Shown: positions 24,320 through 36,289 of the stretch, piece by piece | Numbering within the stretch: the stretch's first letter is position 1 | Layout: the number at the start of each line of letters is the position of its first letter | Origin: Isoetes taiwanensis | Lineage: Eukaryota > Streptophyta > Lycopodiopsida > Isoetales > Isoetaceae | Direction: 5' to 3' | DNA: 64,000 bases | Assembly: GCA_021234155.1 (NCBI GenBank) | Contig: JAJEKV010000052.1 | Coordinates: 8,107,358 to 8,171,357, forward strand | Program-made: the position numbers and the translations under genes | Notes under the pieces: generated by a model | Database searches by the model: none | What the model was told of the DNA's origin: nothing | What the model saw: only the letters and a program-made list of their open reading frames with translations

Positions 24320-24741
24320 TTTATATATCCCTACCTCCTTCCGGAAGGCAGAGTAAGGTCCTAAGAAGCATAGCTAGAGGGTCCCTAATGTAATCATAGG
24401 CCCTCCCTCACCAACTACTAGCCATTGGAAGCGTAAAACATCTATTATATTAATATGCATAGATTTTAAAGCCAAGAATGGTGAATTAAAAAACATACCC
24501 GCATTCTATTCAAATTGTAATAAGAATTCATGATACATTGCCTTGTACATCTTGTGTCAAATGCTTTCCATAAGCCTTTAGTTATCAAGGAATAATCATA
24601 CTGGTATGGTTCCCCCAAATATTGGGCCAGAAGTTTAAGGGAGCAAGTCCCTAAGTATTTTTCAAGAGTAGGCCCAACGGATGTGTGGTGAGTTGGTGTA
24701 GGCCTAGTAATGCCAAAAGAATGCACTCGTCGTGGGTTCAA
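24320..24741 (-). mobile_element. PLE 3'-end module and possible RT tail (minus strand)
   Basis: Read on the minus strand, 24425-24320 contains a CATTAGGGACCCTC block, then CTGCCTTCCGGAAGGAGGTA and an AT-rich ATATATAAATATAAAT run. This is the same order as directly 3' of the RT frame at 47.75 kb. Upstream, the minus frame 24741-24466 may be a diverged end of the reverse transcriptase, but the similarity is weak. It is probably a remnant of the PLE family in reverse orientation. Confidence 0.4.
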
Positions 24742-25900
24742 CCTCGCCGCGTATGCTTACTTTGGGAGTTGTCATCAAGTTACACGTACGATGATCCCCA
24801 CGCTGTAGAACTTGTGTCTATACGTGTCCTCCACTTTGTCTGCCATAAGGCAGCAGGATAAGCTCCACAATAATTGTGTGAGTATGCACCAGTAAAAATT
24901 GGCTTCCATGTTAGGGTATGATTCAATCATCTAGATAGACAGAAAGCTGCTATATGGAACAGTTCTGCATGTAACTCCAGTTATTCCAGCATGGGAAGTG
25001 TTTTAGCATATTCCAGAAAAACCTACAACATAAAATTTAGTTGGGGACATAAAAACATGGGGACCCTTTTTATGGAACCACTACATATTTCTTGGGGGGT
25101 GCTTGGCTAAGCACCTACGATTTACTTGCATGGCGGGCCCTTTATATCTCAAAGATTTACAACTTAAAAAGATATCTTCGTCCTTTGTTTGAAATAACTA
25201 TTGTTGTTTGTAAATATCTTTCCTATATGTGACGAAAAGGTACAAACCTGTATTAAACTTTTATAACCCATGAGAGATAAAAAGGCTACCACGCAATATA
25301 AGGACGGAACGATGGACGGAAGCTTTTATGGCCTTTTTTGGCATCAAGACCAATGTGTTGGTAAGTCTAGCTATTTCGATATTATAAGCTTGCTTGTGAA
25401 GCCCACTTGGGTGCATGGAAGCATTGGAGACTCATATTATTCACGATAAGGGGTATTATATTATTTTTAGAAAAAGCCATAGCAATGGTCATTTTGTACA
25501 TGTAAAATCTCGATTTAGGTCTGTTAAAATTTTGAACGCAGCTGCCTACCCTAATCCGCCAATGAGGTGAACGCACCGCCAGAGTAGGTAGCCGCCTTCT
25601 TGTACGGTGGCCCCATGCATGATGATGGAAGTTTAGCCGCACTTTGCTCGAGTTTGTTACGTATATGGAGTTTGTTACATAAAGCTTAATCGCTTCATCC
25701 GATCATTTATATACGTAAATAGGCTTCAAGAATGTAAAATTTAAAACAAATTTCCCTTATTTTCATATATACCGCTAAGCCCGGGTTGGCTCTACGAGGC
25801 TGCCTGCCATTTAAATGTAAAAAGGTGAGCCACCTTTTTAGGTTCTCGTGTATAAATAATTTACTAGGACATTATCCCTTTGCATATATCTCAGCCCCCG
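24742..25900. other. Stretch without a recognised gene
   Basis: Mostly AT-rich. The minus frame at 25642-25382 has no motif. Near 25795-25850 the sequence GTGAGCCACCTTTTTAGG and a GTATAAATAAT lie just upstream of the PLE copy C exon and might be its promoter region. Confidence 0.3.
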
Positions 25901-25977
25901 CTCTTAGCCGCTGGTTTACTCTCCTTTTGTAGCGATCACTTAATGTGGTGGTTCTCTGTTCTGGCCGAGGCTCCTAG

Positions 25978-27605
25978 ATGGGGCATGAAGGTATCCCAAA
26001 TAGGGTTCTACAAGAGCCATGTTTTGACTTGATAAGGAAATCTCTGGCTAGATTTAAGCTCACTCGCAAAAACGAAGTGAGAATCTATTGCACAAATTAC
26101 TAAAGCATTTCTCTCGAAAAATTAAGTTGAAAGATATGGGTTGGTTTATCAATACCATCAGCTTAACATTAAGGGAACTCTCTCGATTTCCATCAAATGT
26201 GGGTTAAGAAATTTTTACAACAACTGGGAAACGCCCAACAAAGGAGCCGCTTGTCCCGAGATCACCGTAATAAAGTGCAGTATATCTCTAGGTCAGAGGA
26301 TAATATTGCAAATACCAATGGAGATCCGATGATAACAAATTACTTTCAAATTCCAAACCAGGTCCCTCTTACATTAAATACTCATTCAGATTTGCAAATG
26401 GAGATGCCTCATATTACAAGTAAATTGGTGTTAGTTCATTTTGCTTCTGCATGGTTTCTTACCTTCATAAAATCTAAGTTTATACTCTTTAGCATTAGAA
26501 CTGGTTTCTATTGTTTTCTTTAATGTTGTATACTAGATCTGGCTTTAATTTTTTGGTGAAGGGCGAAGAGCCGAGTAGAGCAACAGCTTACCTGTCATCC
26601 CTTGGCTTGTTACCTTTTGCTAACATTGTCATGGTTGGGTGCAGGTAACCTGCTTTACTCCTCCAAAATCTTTTTGATTTGGTTGCATGAAGGGTTATTT
26701 CAAGAATCAAGTCTACTACAAATAGTTGGAACATCTGTCTCTATTGTTGTAAATGAATTTCGTTTTCAATATAAGCTGGTAAGCATTTTTTACTCTCTTC
26801 ATTTTCTATGATATTGGCTGAGAGCCAAGACTGCTGGTCTGCCCTGTAAACTAAGGGTATGTAAAAAAGCTTTTGCTGGCTGCTTAGATATATTAATATA
26901 TAGAATAGAACAATTTATTGATATTAGTCTTAATAATTAAATTTAGTTGGCATACTGCCTGTAAATATCTTTTATCTGATTTTCCTCAGTAATAAACATG
27001 ATACTTTGCTTATTCACATTTGATGCAGTCAAGATAGATTGGTAATAGGCATCTCTTGAGTACATAGACATTGATTTACCTTCTCTATTGTTTTTCTTTT
27101 CTTGCTATAGGAACATTTGTGCTTTTCTTGGAAAAATAATTATAGATTGCTGTTGAATCTTTGCCATGATATAGACCTGCATATATTCAAGGAATGTCAA
27201 AGTAGTATGACAAGCTTATTGCATTATGGACTCTATGCTTGTATAACATTCTTTAGATCATGTAATATATTTTACTTGATACTGGCATGAATAATGGAAT
27301 ATATCTATCTAATGGAACTGCTCATGATCTGTACATCGTTGTAATATGATAAGAGGCAGATTTCAATTTTGTATAAATACTTGGGATGGTATAACTTGCT
27401 GTTGTAGTTTACAAGGCTATTAAGCCAGGTCTGTTATGGGTTTGGATCAAATTAATTAAATAGGAAAATGATATAAATACTGATAAGGCTTCTGGCTCTG
27501 AAACATGGTCCCTAAGGTCCCCCTACTAGCTAGGGACTGATAAGTCTTGGGAATCCTTTTTGGATTCTCAGATGTCCGGCCCTGCTCGGGAAATGTAGAT
27601 AGGTT

Positions 27606-27620
<15 letters not shown>
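25978..27620 (+). mobile_element. Diverged PLE repeat, copy C (ORF1 exon 1 plus intron part)
   Basis: An exon-like stretch begins at ATG 25978 (MGHEGIPNRVLQEP, then FDLIRKSLARF). It aligns with the exon in the right repeat at 49.07 kb (MGKPYDHKTV, REPKLLELIRK). It contains in-frame stops, continues as FLQQLGNAQQRSRLSRDHRN and ends near 26419 at a CAA/GTAAAT donor. The downstream intron-like part carries the three-way-junction RNA (26551-26668) and the terminal GGTCCCTAAGG...TAGGGACTGATAAG hairpin at 27509-27545. It stops at a (TA)n tract, as the right repeat does. ORF1 exon 2 and the RT are missing. Confidence 0.6.
26551..26668 (+). ncRNA. Three-way-junction RNA motif, copy C
   Basis: TTTTGG pairs with CCAAAA. 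The linker is TGAAG and the hairpin GGC-GAAGA-GCC. The long stem is GAGTAGAGCA with TGCTTTACTC. Inside it are AGCTTACCTG and GTGCAGGTAACC. Compared with copies A and B, two positions of the long stem change on both strands (A-T to G-C and T-A to C-G) and one becomes G-T, keeping the pairing. Confidence 0.6.
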
Positions 27621-27648
<28 letters not shown>

Positions 27649-27654
27649 GTATAG

Positions 27655-27727
<73 letters not shown>
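27605..27727. repeat. (TA)n microsatellite
   Basis: Two long TA runs separated by GTGAGTATAGTT. They mark the right end of PLE copy C. The long Tyr/Ile frames here are artefacts of the repeat. Confidence 0.95.
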
Positions 27728-27729
<2 letters not shown>

Positions 27730-27829
27730 AGAAATTTAATGCGCCCTACTTCAAGTGTTCGAAGCTCTTTTAGCATGTTCCTATGCTGCAAGTTCTTGTC
27801 GTGGCCCTACATTCTAAAAGAATGTCTTG

Positions 27830-28500
27830 AGATTACTCTAAATTTATAGATTCTAAGATTCTACCAAGGTTCTTTTGGAGGTTTTGTGGGGATTCTCTAA
27901 ATTTTATAAGATTCCCTCTAGATTCCATTAGATTTCCGTGAAATTCTTCAAGATTCTATGACGAACTCTTAGATTCCCTTCTTTAGATCCTTTTAGATTT
28001 TATGATTGCCTAGGTTCCCTTACATTATATGAGATCTCAAAGAGATTCTATAAAGACCTCTAGATACTCTAAGATTTCATCAACATTTTCTTAGATTGCC
28101 TTAGATTTTATGAAGATTCCTTAGATCCCTTAGATTTTAAGAGATTCCCTTAGGCCGTAAATGCTCTTTCCCAGATCTCTCTTCCCACATTTTATGAGAT
28201 TTTCAGATTCAAGTAGATTCTCCCGATTCCTTTACATTCTAGAACTTTGTAACATTCTAAGATTCTCTGAACATTCTAAAGCACTTTCCTAACATCTCGA
28301 GACTTTCAAAAATATCTTGTAACTTTCTGTAAGTATTTCAGATTCTTACCTTCCTACGATTCCTATATTCTCAGAACATTCTAGAACCTATATTGTAATG
28401 TGTCTAGAATTTTCTAGAATATTTTTGGAACTTTCTAGAAGATTCTAGAATTTCTAGAGTCTTCCGCAACATTCTAGAACTCTTTTCTAAACTCCATTTC
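27830..28500. repeat. Degenerate GATTC-rich array
   Basis: Dozens of AGATTC/GATTCC words spaced about 8-25 bases apart (TTAGATTCC, TAAGATTC, TAGATCCCTTAG). Towards the right end the words drift to TCTAGAA/ATTCTAGAA. The array lies just beyond the (TA)n end of PLE copy C. A similar array follows the right repeat of the main PLE at 50.6 kb. Confidence 0.75.
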
Positions 28501-28559
28501 ATCTTTAACTCGATTGTTACCCCTTAAGTATATTTGCTCATAAATTAATTCATAGAATT

Positions 28560-28630
28560 AATGCTTGGTCTAGTGGATAGAATGGGGGCTGGGGGTTAAA
28601 TGACCGTGGTTCAAATCCTACACAACATAA
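28560..28630 (+). repeat. tRNA-derived SINE head (Pol III A and B boxes)
   Basis: A box TGGTCTAGTGG at 28566-28576 and B box GGTTCAAATCC at 28608-28618 are 42 bases apart, as in tRNA genes. The B box matches the consensus GGTTCRANNCC. The flanking acceptor strands do not pair well, so this is better read as the head of a tRNA-related SINE, or a tRNA pseudogene, than as a functional tRNA. Confidence 0.6.
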
Positions 28631-28639
28631 AAGTTTTAA

Positions 28640-29037
28640 AGCCTTTCCCCTAAAGGATGAGCATTCAACGTGGGTCAGAGGATCTTGGACCATCAAGGGC
28701 CGAGATCGCGGCCATGTGGCAAAAAATCTAAAGTAACATGAGCCGAGGATCCTAGATCGACGACAAGATCAAGAACAACCCGACCGTGAGGGATCGATAC
28801 ATATAATTCCCAAAGCCATGTGCACCGTAGGATGTGTCCAAAGCAACGCGGAGCCGTAGGATCTCGGACCTACTCATCAGATCAAATCAACCGGACCGTA
28901 GGATCGCTATATATAGTTCTCCATACACAAACTCCTAGTTTCATCTCGGGCCCCGTGAGGATGTCCCAAAGCCACGGAGCCGAGGGATCTCGAATCAACG
29001 GTCCTGGATGAGGACAAAACAAGAACATATATATATC

Positions 29038-29080
<43 letters not shown>
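28640..29080 (+). repeat. Degenerate tandem repeat ending in (TA)n
   Basis: The motif GAGCCGtaGGATCTCGgA with CCAAAGC-C/A-A-G and ACCG-(T/A)-(G/A)GGATC recurs three or four times between 28640 and 29010, at roughly 60-130 base spacing. A TA run follows at 29036-29078. The segment follows the SINE head and could be its body and tail, or a separate minisatellite. Confidence 0.45.
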
Positions 29081-29081
<1 letters not shown>

Positions 29082-31620
29082 TATATATATGTTAATTAAC
29101 TTCCCACTAGATCTACCCCAAAGTAAACCTTACCCAAACTCTAACACTCGCTAGAGCCCGAGAATGTGTCTATCCCTGGCGCTACCTGTGCCCAAGCCAA
29201 TAATCCTAGTTAAAGATAAATAATCAATCGATGACAAGAACATAAACTTGCATATTTAGTTGAGCAAAGAGCTAATCAATTTAAAATGACAAGCCTCAAA
29301 ACCTTCAAGAACCAAGGTAAAACCTACGAGGACCGTGATATATGATCCCAGCCCTCAAGTCTACCTCTAGGCAATGAAAAAAGCCGACTTTAAAAGTAAG
29401 AGAGAGAATAATTCTCTATACAAGTGCTAAAAAATAATCCCAATAAAATCAATGGTGCTAATACAATCATATTTTCTTATTGTACACAATGATCGACCAC
29501 AGATCAAAACACAAAAGCTCAAAAATGCACTTTAGACTAGAAATATATGTCGTATAAGTATCACTTGTAGACATTTACATCCAAAAAGCCGCGGCTTATA
29601 TCTTACAAATAAGGCAGCATTTGATGGGATCCTTATCTCGCTTTTTAAGACTTAAAACTCCTGTACGCCCCTTTGTATTGTTTTAAGCAAAGCAAGATTG
29701 CTACTGCTTTTTCAAAAACGGACTTCAAAACTAGCACAACCTTTTATCTATAGGATAAGGCAAATCCTATCATAATATCTTAAAGACTTATAAGTATAAG
29801 GCAAGAGATACAACTAGATAGACGTCCCGCCTGATAAATTCAAGAGTACACAAGCTTCCTTTGGACCACATATCCTCATTCACATAAAATATAGCTTGTA
29901 GGATCAGTCATCGCTATCTCCAACACAAAAAGACGGGTTCATCATGTTACCTGCAGCCAAATCAATTGCATGTTAGCCTGAAAAGGGTAAAAGCAAAGCA
30001 GCTAGCAGGTAAGCGAAGAAGAACCCAGTTTTTATCCTTTTCTTTTTATGCAAAGAGAGATTTAGGACAAATAATAAACTGAGAATACTTTATAGCTTAA
30101 AGATGCTCAAACAAAGAGCCTTAAGCATTTTCCTAAGCTGTGTAACAATAGGAAAGGCATGATCTTTAAAAAATCATTCTATGCATCATTCAACAGGAAA
30201 GATAATATTATGCTATATGCATCAAAGGGGACTTCTTGTATGAAGAGAATCTGCCCTATACGATGCTGGAGTCTAACCATATAGATATCATAAGCTTGTG
30301 CTCCATAAACTATTCTAAATAAAAGCTTGATCCCTGCACTTCAAAAATAAAAATTGCATGAAGAACCTCATTTGTATCGTCCTCCAAACTGGGATGATCT
30401 GCATCAGCTGCAAGTCCGTTGGTATCCAAACTGTCCTAGACATGCTTATCGTCTCTTTTATTTGCCGTTTTGGCTCAAACATATAGCTGCTCCTATAATG
30501 CACTAACTGTGGCGACACCGATGGTTTGGAAATTTTTCGTAAGGCATACATTTACATCTCCCAAAAATCAACCTCGTTCTACATGATCCGGGTAAGTTCT
30601 TGGTATTCCTTAGATCCTCGTGAGATCTAATCGCTTTCCATGGCTAATACTGTCGTTTCACCCATTAATGATACAAAACCCTCCGCCAAGCTTTAGGGTA
30701 AGGCCACGACCAAATGGTCCAAATATCACCATAATACCCCTTTTTTGACATAATATAATATAATAAAATAAAATAAAAGCCCATTTCATCTAAACCCAAA
30801 GGGCACAAAAATACCATGATGAGCAATCCCTACATCCAAGCATGCGTATCCATGCAAAATATAATGGGCTCTTAAATTCACCAAATATCCAAGGGAAAAG
30901 GCGATCATTTTGAGCTAAAAGCCCATCCTTTTCCAAAAATAAATTCTCTACGGTTCACACCTAATAGAAATGGGAAAAAGTTAAAAAGTAACTTTTTGCA
31001 TGTGGTGCCATAGTCCACGTTCCCCTTTATTTGAAAAGAACAAACCTTTATCTTAGAACCAACCCTTTTTTTTAAAAAAGGAAGTGTTACATAAAGTAAG
31101 AATGTAACAAATCAATCCAATATGCCAAGGTGCTATATTAACTTATCGTAGTATGTCATTACTCTATCAAAGTGAAGGTCCAACCATAGTTCGGTCAGTG
31201 TAACATGGTTCAAAGACCATTTAATCACATCCACAACTTGGTACAATCCTCTAGAAATGTAAGGTCTTACTCCATGCTATCTAATTTAGCACAGCCAGTA
31301 GCGACCTCTGATAATTTAGCACCACCCCTTAAAGACCAAGCCCCAAAGGTCTTGTTCTTAATATATTAGCTATGTGTGCTAGAAAGTCTAAGGGACACAT
31401 GCGAAAATGTATACACTAAAGCAAACATGTTGTAATTTCAACGTGTTCCAAGGTGATTATGGCCTATGACGTTTAGTGTACAGATAAAAGGGCATGTTGA
31501 CACTGCAAGCAAAGTATTTCAAGCAAATTGTCATAAGTACCCTTTGAAAGATAACTTAATTAAGAGGATGGCCTGTCCCTTTACACCATGTTATCTGTGT
31601 AGAATCCAACCAGCAACAAT
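29081..31620. other. AT-rich stretch, mostly featureless
   Basis: No gene recognised. It holds one possible minus-strand copy of the PLE structured RNA near 29935-30026. Short open frames show no motifs. Confidence 0.45.
29935..30026 (-). ncRNA. Possible degenerate copy D of the PLE structured RNA
   Basis: On the minus strand, GGGTTC pairs with GAACCC. Inside it, CGCTTACCTG and GGCTGCAGGTAA form the same inner TTACCTG/CAGGTAA stem as in the PLE copies. The GGC-GCC hairpin and outer stem seen in copies A, B, C and E are not clear here, so this copy is doubtful. Confidence 0.3.
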
Positions 31621-31626
31621 CTTGAT

Positions 31627-31640
31627 ATATATAGATATAT

Positions 31641-31733
<93 letters not shown>
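31627..31733. repeat. (TA)n microsatellite
   Basis: More than 80 bases of almost pure TA. The Tyr/Ile-rich frames on both strands come from it and are not genes. Confidence 0.95.
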
Positions 31734-31737
<4 letters not shown>

Positions 31738-31859
31738 TAGAAGCTTTTCCATGTGCCTGCAAAAACAAACCGTCCAAATCATAGCACTAAATATACTAAA
31801 TAATACTAACTTTAATAGCTTAGCAATGAACTGTTACTTTTTGTTAAAAAAACTATTCT

Positions 31860-32300
31860 ATTCTATTGTACAAACAATTACTACTAATTGTCAGCAACAC
31901 CAGGTAACTAGAACCTATTGTCTGCAAAATAATAAATGATTAGCATATCATGCATGCTAAATAGTAGCTAACAATTTAGCACTGAACTTCATTTTCTTAG
32001 CAACTGCTGCTAATAACAAATAGAGCCTGCAAATATAGCATCGTTGTGTTGTTAGTATAACCTGCTAGTTAGCAACTGTTGCCTGCAAACATAGCACCAA
32101 ATCACTGACCCATACACAGAACATACGAACTGGCAAGTATTGCCTGCAAAACATAGTACCAAAATAACCTGTTAGCACAATTTATTAACTGGAAACTGTT
32201 GCCTGCAAACGTAGTACACCAACTACTAACTAGGAAGTATAGCCTGCAAAATATAGCATCAAATAAACTTGTTAGCATAATCTACTGCCATAAGATAAAG
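31860..32300. repeat. Minisatellite with GCCTGCAAA core
   Basis: About five to six imperfect units of roughly 60-75 bp. Their shared core is ACTGTTGCCTGCAAAcaTAGcaCC, followed by variable sequence and AACCTGYTAGYA. The clearest units lie around 32030, 32080, 32140, 32200 and 32240. Confidence 0.6.
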
Positions 32301-33271
32301 TTGTAATTCCTGTGTTTGTTGAACTTGCACGACCAAATATTACTGCACTGTACTTTCTACTGAGGCCAAACCAAAAAAAATCTAGCTTGAAATATTACAC
32401 TAATAAAGAGATAAATCAAAACGAGATGGAATGCATCCTCCACACCCAATACATTAATCTTTGTCCTTAATATAAAAGCATCAAGTGTAATAAAGTGAAA
32501 CCATTTCCATACCATTTACCATTCCTAAAAAATTGTCAACAAGAATTATATGTTTACAACTAGAACAATTTTTTTTGAACGAAATGAGTGGCAAAATTGT
32601 CCAGATTGCAGCAATTTGATCTGGGTTGTTAGCCAAGCAGGGTAATGGGATCTTTATTGGGGTTTCTAGCTCCAAATAATCACCTTGATAATTACCGCTA
32701 GAGAAGCAAAGGTAGTCACGCAATTTCTTATCCGTGATCGCTAACCAAACAAGGTAGGGGGGATCTCTGCTATAGCTATGTTTCTGAATTTGATCCAAGA
32801 AACTCCAAGTAAAAGGGAAAGAAAGAAAGGTTCGACGGTTTAGGATCCCATGGGAGATTTAGTGCTAAAATAAAATTTAAAAATTCAATTACATCCTGTT
32901 AATTAGCGATGTTTTTTAGGGCTAAAAATGGCATCATTTATGCCACCAGCATGCGAGGACCCAAGGCCCGTGGATGTTGTCATGTCAGCAGAGCTTAGGC
33001 CTGATGGATTTTGAGCGGCTGAACCCTGCAAAAATTTGGCAGAATATAAGAGCCCAAAAACATTAGAACATCCCAATTATAGAAGCATTTGTTTACCTGA
33101 TCTAAGTACCGAGAAAATCCTTGCGTGTGACAAACTTCCAGATTGTATGGTCTGGATCGCCAAGGGCCAAAAAATGTGGATGAAGAGGATTGCAAACAGA
33201 AAACTTTTCTTTCAGGAAGGGTTTAATCTGACTGCACACATTAAGTTATGCACTAAATTAAGAAGAATTTA
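32301..33271. other. Stretch without a recognised gene
   Basis: AT-rich. The frames at 32798-32481 (-) and 33036-33287 (+) have no motif. It ends where the 1.14-kb direct repeat begins. Confidence 0.4.
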
Positions 33272-34418
33272 TTACAGGTGGATGTGATGGACCTCGGCCA
33301 TCCAAAAAAATTCTATAATTTTTATGGAAACTCTTCCAAATTTCTACGGAACTAGGAATGGTTTCCATTTCTTGGAGTTCTAACCCAGACTAGGCTAACA
33401 TAATTTGAGCGCTTCAAACATTTATAAGTCTAAGTACGTTATTACGTTACATAAATTCAAAGAACCATGATATTTTATTTACAATGCCACTTAAAAAACC
33501 GATGTCATTTTTACATAGGCATTATTCATGGACTATGGAATTGGTACAAATAATAAAGATTGTCGATGATATTGCTTTTATATCTAAAAGCCTATAAGTT
33601 TTAGAGAAGCATATTTTAAAATATAAGGCTCAATGCCAGATATTGGCAAAATAGCTACAGTATGAACCAAAAACTCAAATATTTTCATTAGCAACATTTA
33701 TATAAAGTTTAATTTAATAGAATTGCTTTAAAATTTTGATAATCAATAATTTCTCTATGTTTGTCAAATGTTCTAAATGACAAGTTTATAACTATTTTTA
33801 TGAAATAAAGATTTAAAAGTTTCACAAATTTTACTTACATAAGTGTTGTAGCATATCTTATATAATAATGTCAAAAACTAAAATAGTAGCATAACAAGAA
33901 CCAATATTAGAATTTTGACAAATACTTTATAAAAGAAAACTAAAAGTTTTCAAATAATACTTTTATAATGCATTATAAGCAATAATTTGAAACTAATAAA
34001 AATGAACTTCAACAATTTTATAATTTCTTATTGTAGGTAACGGCAAGTTTAATACTCAATAAGTTTTTGGACCAAATTTTAAATATATATTTTATATGGA
34101 AGAACTTCTACATTAAATGAATAATTTTTTTTTAAAATAACGTAATACTGTTATAGATAAATAAATAAGTAATTTTAATAGTTTTTAAGTTAAAAATGAT
34201 GTAAATAAGATATTAGCTTTAATAACTGTATATATGTAACTGCAACTACACTAGTTATAATATATATAGTCTTTATTTTTAAGATTTTATTCAAAGATCT
34301 TTTACAAGAAGAAATATGTACGTAAAAATAAGAGGGTGGTTCAGTATAGCACCAAGCATGTAGGTTCTTTGATCAAACGGGCACATTTAATTCTAATATG
34401 TAGTTATATAGTCTGAGG
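33272..34418. repeat. 1.14-kb direct repeat, copy 1
   Basis: Begins TTACAGGTGGATGTGATGG and ends AGTTATATAGTCTGAGG. It is nearly identical to 34681-35814 apart from scattered substitutions and small indels. It is very AT-rich with no coding capacity. The end section (GGTTC...GTCTGAGGCACAA) recurs at 63.8 kb. Confidence 0.9.
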
Positions 34419-34680
34419 CACAAAACAAGATTCTTTTTGAAGCAAATAATGTGTTAGTGGCTGTATGATGAAAATTAGGGCGATGTGCATGAAATTAGAT
34501 GGAGAATTTCGGGAATGTCTAAATACAAATATGACAATCGACTATAACCAGATATTTATGAAAGAGTGTTGAAATAAATGTGGATGTAGTAACAATTGTG
34601 GAAATCATATTGTGCAAAGAGAAATATGATATCAAATTACAGGTGACTATGAAGAGCATATGCAAAAATTTAAAAGTATT
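34419..34680. repeat. 262-bp spacer unit, also present at 52.3 kb
   Basis: From TTTTTGAAGCAAATAATGTG to AAAAGTATTTTAC this matches 52317-52567 at high identity. Its first part also matches the window end (63900-63970), where it directly follows the end of the 1.14-kb unit. So 1.14-kb unit plus spacer is the natural order of a larger repeat. Confidence 0.85.
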
Positions 34681-35814
34681 TTACAGGTGGATGTGATGGA
34701 CCTCGGCCATCCAAAAAAAATCTATAATTTTTATGGAAACTCTTCCAAATTTCTATGGAACTAGGAATGGTTTCCATTTCTTGAAGTTCTAACCCAAACT
34801 AGGCTAAGATAATTTGAGCGCTTCAAACATTTATAAGTCTAAGTACGTTATTACGTTATATAAATTCAAAGAACCATGATATTTTATTTACAATGCCACT
34901 TAAAAAACCGATGTCATTTTTACATAGGCATTATTCATGGACTACGGAATTGGTACAAATAATAAAGACTGTCGATGATATTGCTTTTATATCTAAAAGC
35001 CTATAAGTTTTAGAGAAGCATCTTTTAAAATATAAGGCTCAATGCCAGATATTGGCAAAATAGCTACAATATGAACCAAAAACTCAAATATTTCCATCTT
35101 TTCATTAGCAACATTTATATAAAGTTTAATTTAATAGAATTGCTTTAAAATTTTGATAATCAATAATTTCTCTATGTTTGTCAAATGTTCTAAATGACAA
35201 GTTTATAACTATTTTTATGAAATAAAGATTTAAAAGTTTCACAAATTTTACTTACATAAGTGTTGTAGCATATCTTATATAATAATGTCAAAAACTAAAA
35301 TAACAGCGTAACAAAAATCAATATTAGAATTTTGACAAATACTTTATAAAAGAAAACTAAAAGTTTTCAAATAATACTTTTGTGATGCATTATAAGCAAT
35401 AATTTGAAACTAATAAAATTAACAATTTTATAATTTCTTATTGTATGTAATGGCAAGTTTAATACTCAATAGATTTTTGGACCAAACTATAAATGTAAAG
35501 AACTTCTACATTAAATAAATAAATTTTTTTTTTAATTATGATACTGTTATAGATAAATAAGTAAGTAATTTTAATAGTTTTTAAGTTAAAAATGATGTAA
35601 ATAAGATATTAGCTTTAATCACTGTATATATATAACTGCAACTACACTAGTTATAATATATATAGTCTTTATTTTTAAGATTTTATTCAAAGATCTTTTA
35701 CAAGCAGAAGCATGTACGTAAAAATAGGAGGGTGGTTCAGTATAGCACCAAGCATGCAGGTTCTTTGATCAAACGGACACATTTAATTTTAATATGTAGT
35801 TATATAGTCTAAGG
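34681..35814. repeat. 1.14-kb direct repeat, copy 2
   Basis: Second copy of 33272-34418. After its end the sequence diverges to unrelated DNA (TAGGGATAGGTTC). The arrangement unit-spacer-unit could be a small LTR-type element or a tandem duplication. Clear TG...CA termini and target duplications were not found. Confidence 0.9.
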
Positions 35815-36289
35815 TAGGGATAGGTTCAATACGTACCAGACGCTTTATACCTAATAATGTGATGAATTATATGATGCAAGACATATTTGCCGATAAAACA
35901 TATAAAAATAATGCAAAAAAAAAAAAAATCAAGGCCTAAGATTTTCGTGGTACGCTGAAACATCTAACCTATGTATCGCTGAAAGCTCTTTTCACAGACG
36001 CCAAAACGGTTTTAAGTGCGACGCAAGCCAAAAAATCACAGACGCTAAACCTTCTGCTTTATGCGTGATGGGTGTGTTTTCACAAGTATCATTTAAAAAA
36101 TCCCCTCGCTGCATTTAATTTGAAATTTGAATCTCCCGTAAATACTATAAACCGCTGCGATGCAGACTTTTTTCAAGGTGACGAATCAGATAAAGCGTGA
36201 CAGCGTGCATCATGTTGTCCTAAACTCACTCCTGAAGGCTCTTGGCCTAGAATTTGCCACTTGCAGAGATGTGCTGCCAAATCCAATCT
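35815..36289. other. Stretch without a recognised gene
   Basis: Includes a short A-tract near 35917 and a GACGC-containing patch at about 35997-36060. Nothing else is seen before the RT pseudogene. Confidence 0.4.

Noticed and set aside
27456..27791. Tyr/Ile repeat proteins (also at 31466-31939)
   Set aside because: They are translations of (TA)n microsatellites.
27830..28500. Telomeric repeat array
   Set aside because: Words are GATTC/AGATT, not TTTAGGG, and have no fixed 7-bp period.
28560..28630. Functional tRNA gene
   Set aside because: A and B boxes are good, but the acceptor ends do not pair, so a SINE head or tRNA relic is more likely.
31860..32300. CRISPR-like array
   Set aside because: Units are imperfect throughout, with no constant repeat and unique spacers, and the context is eukaryotic.
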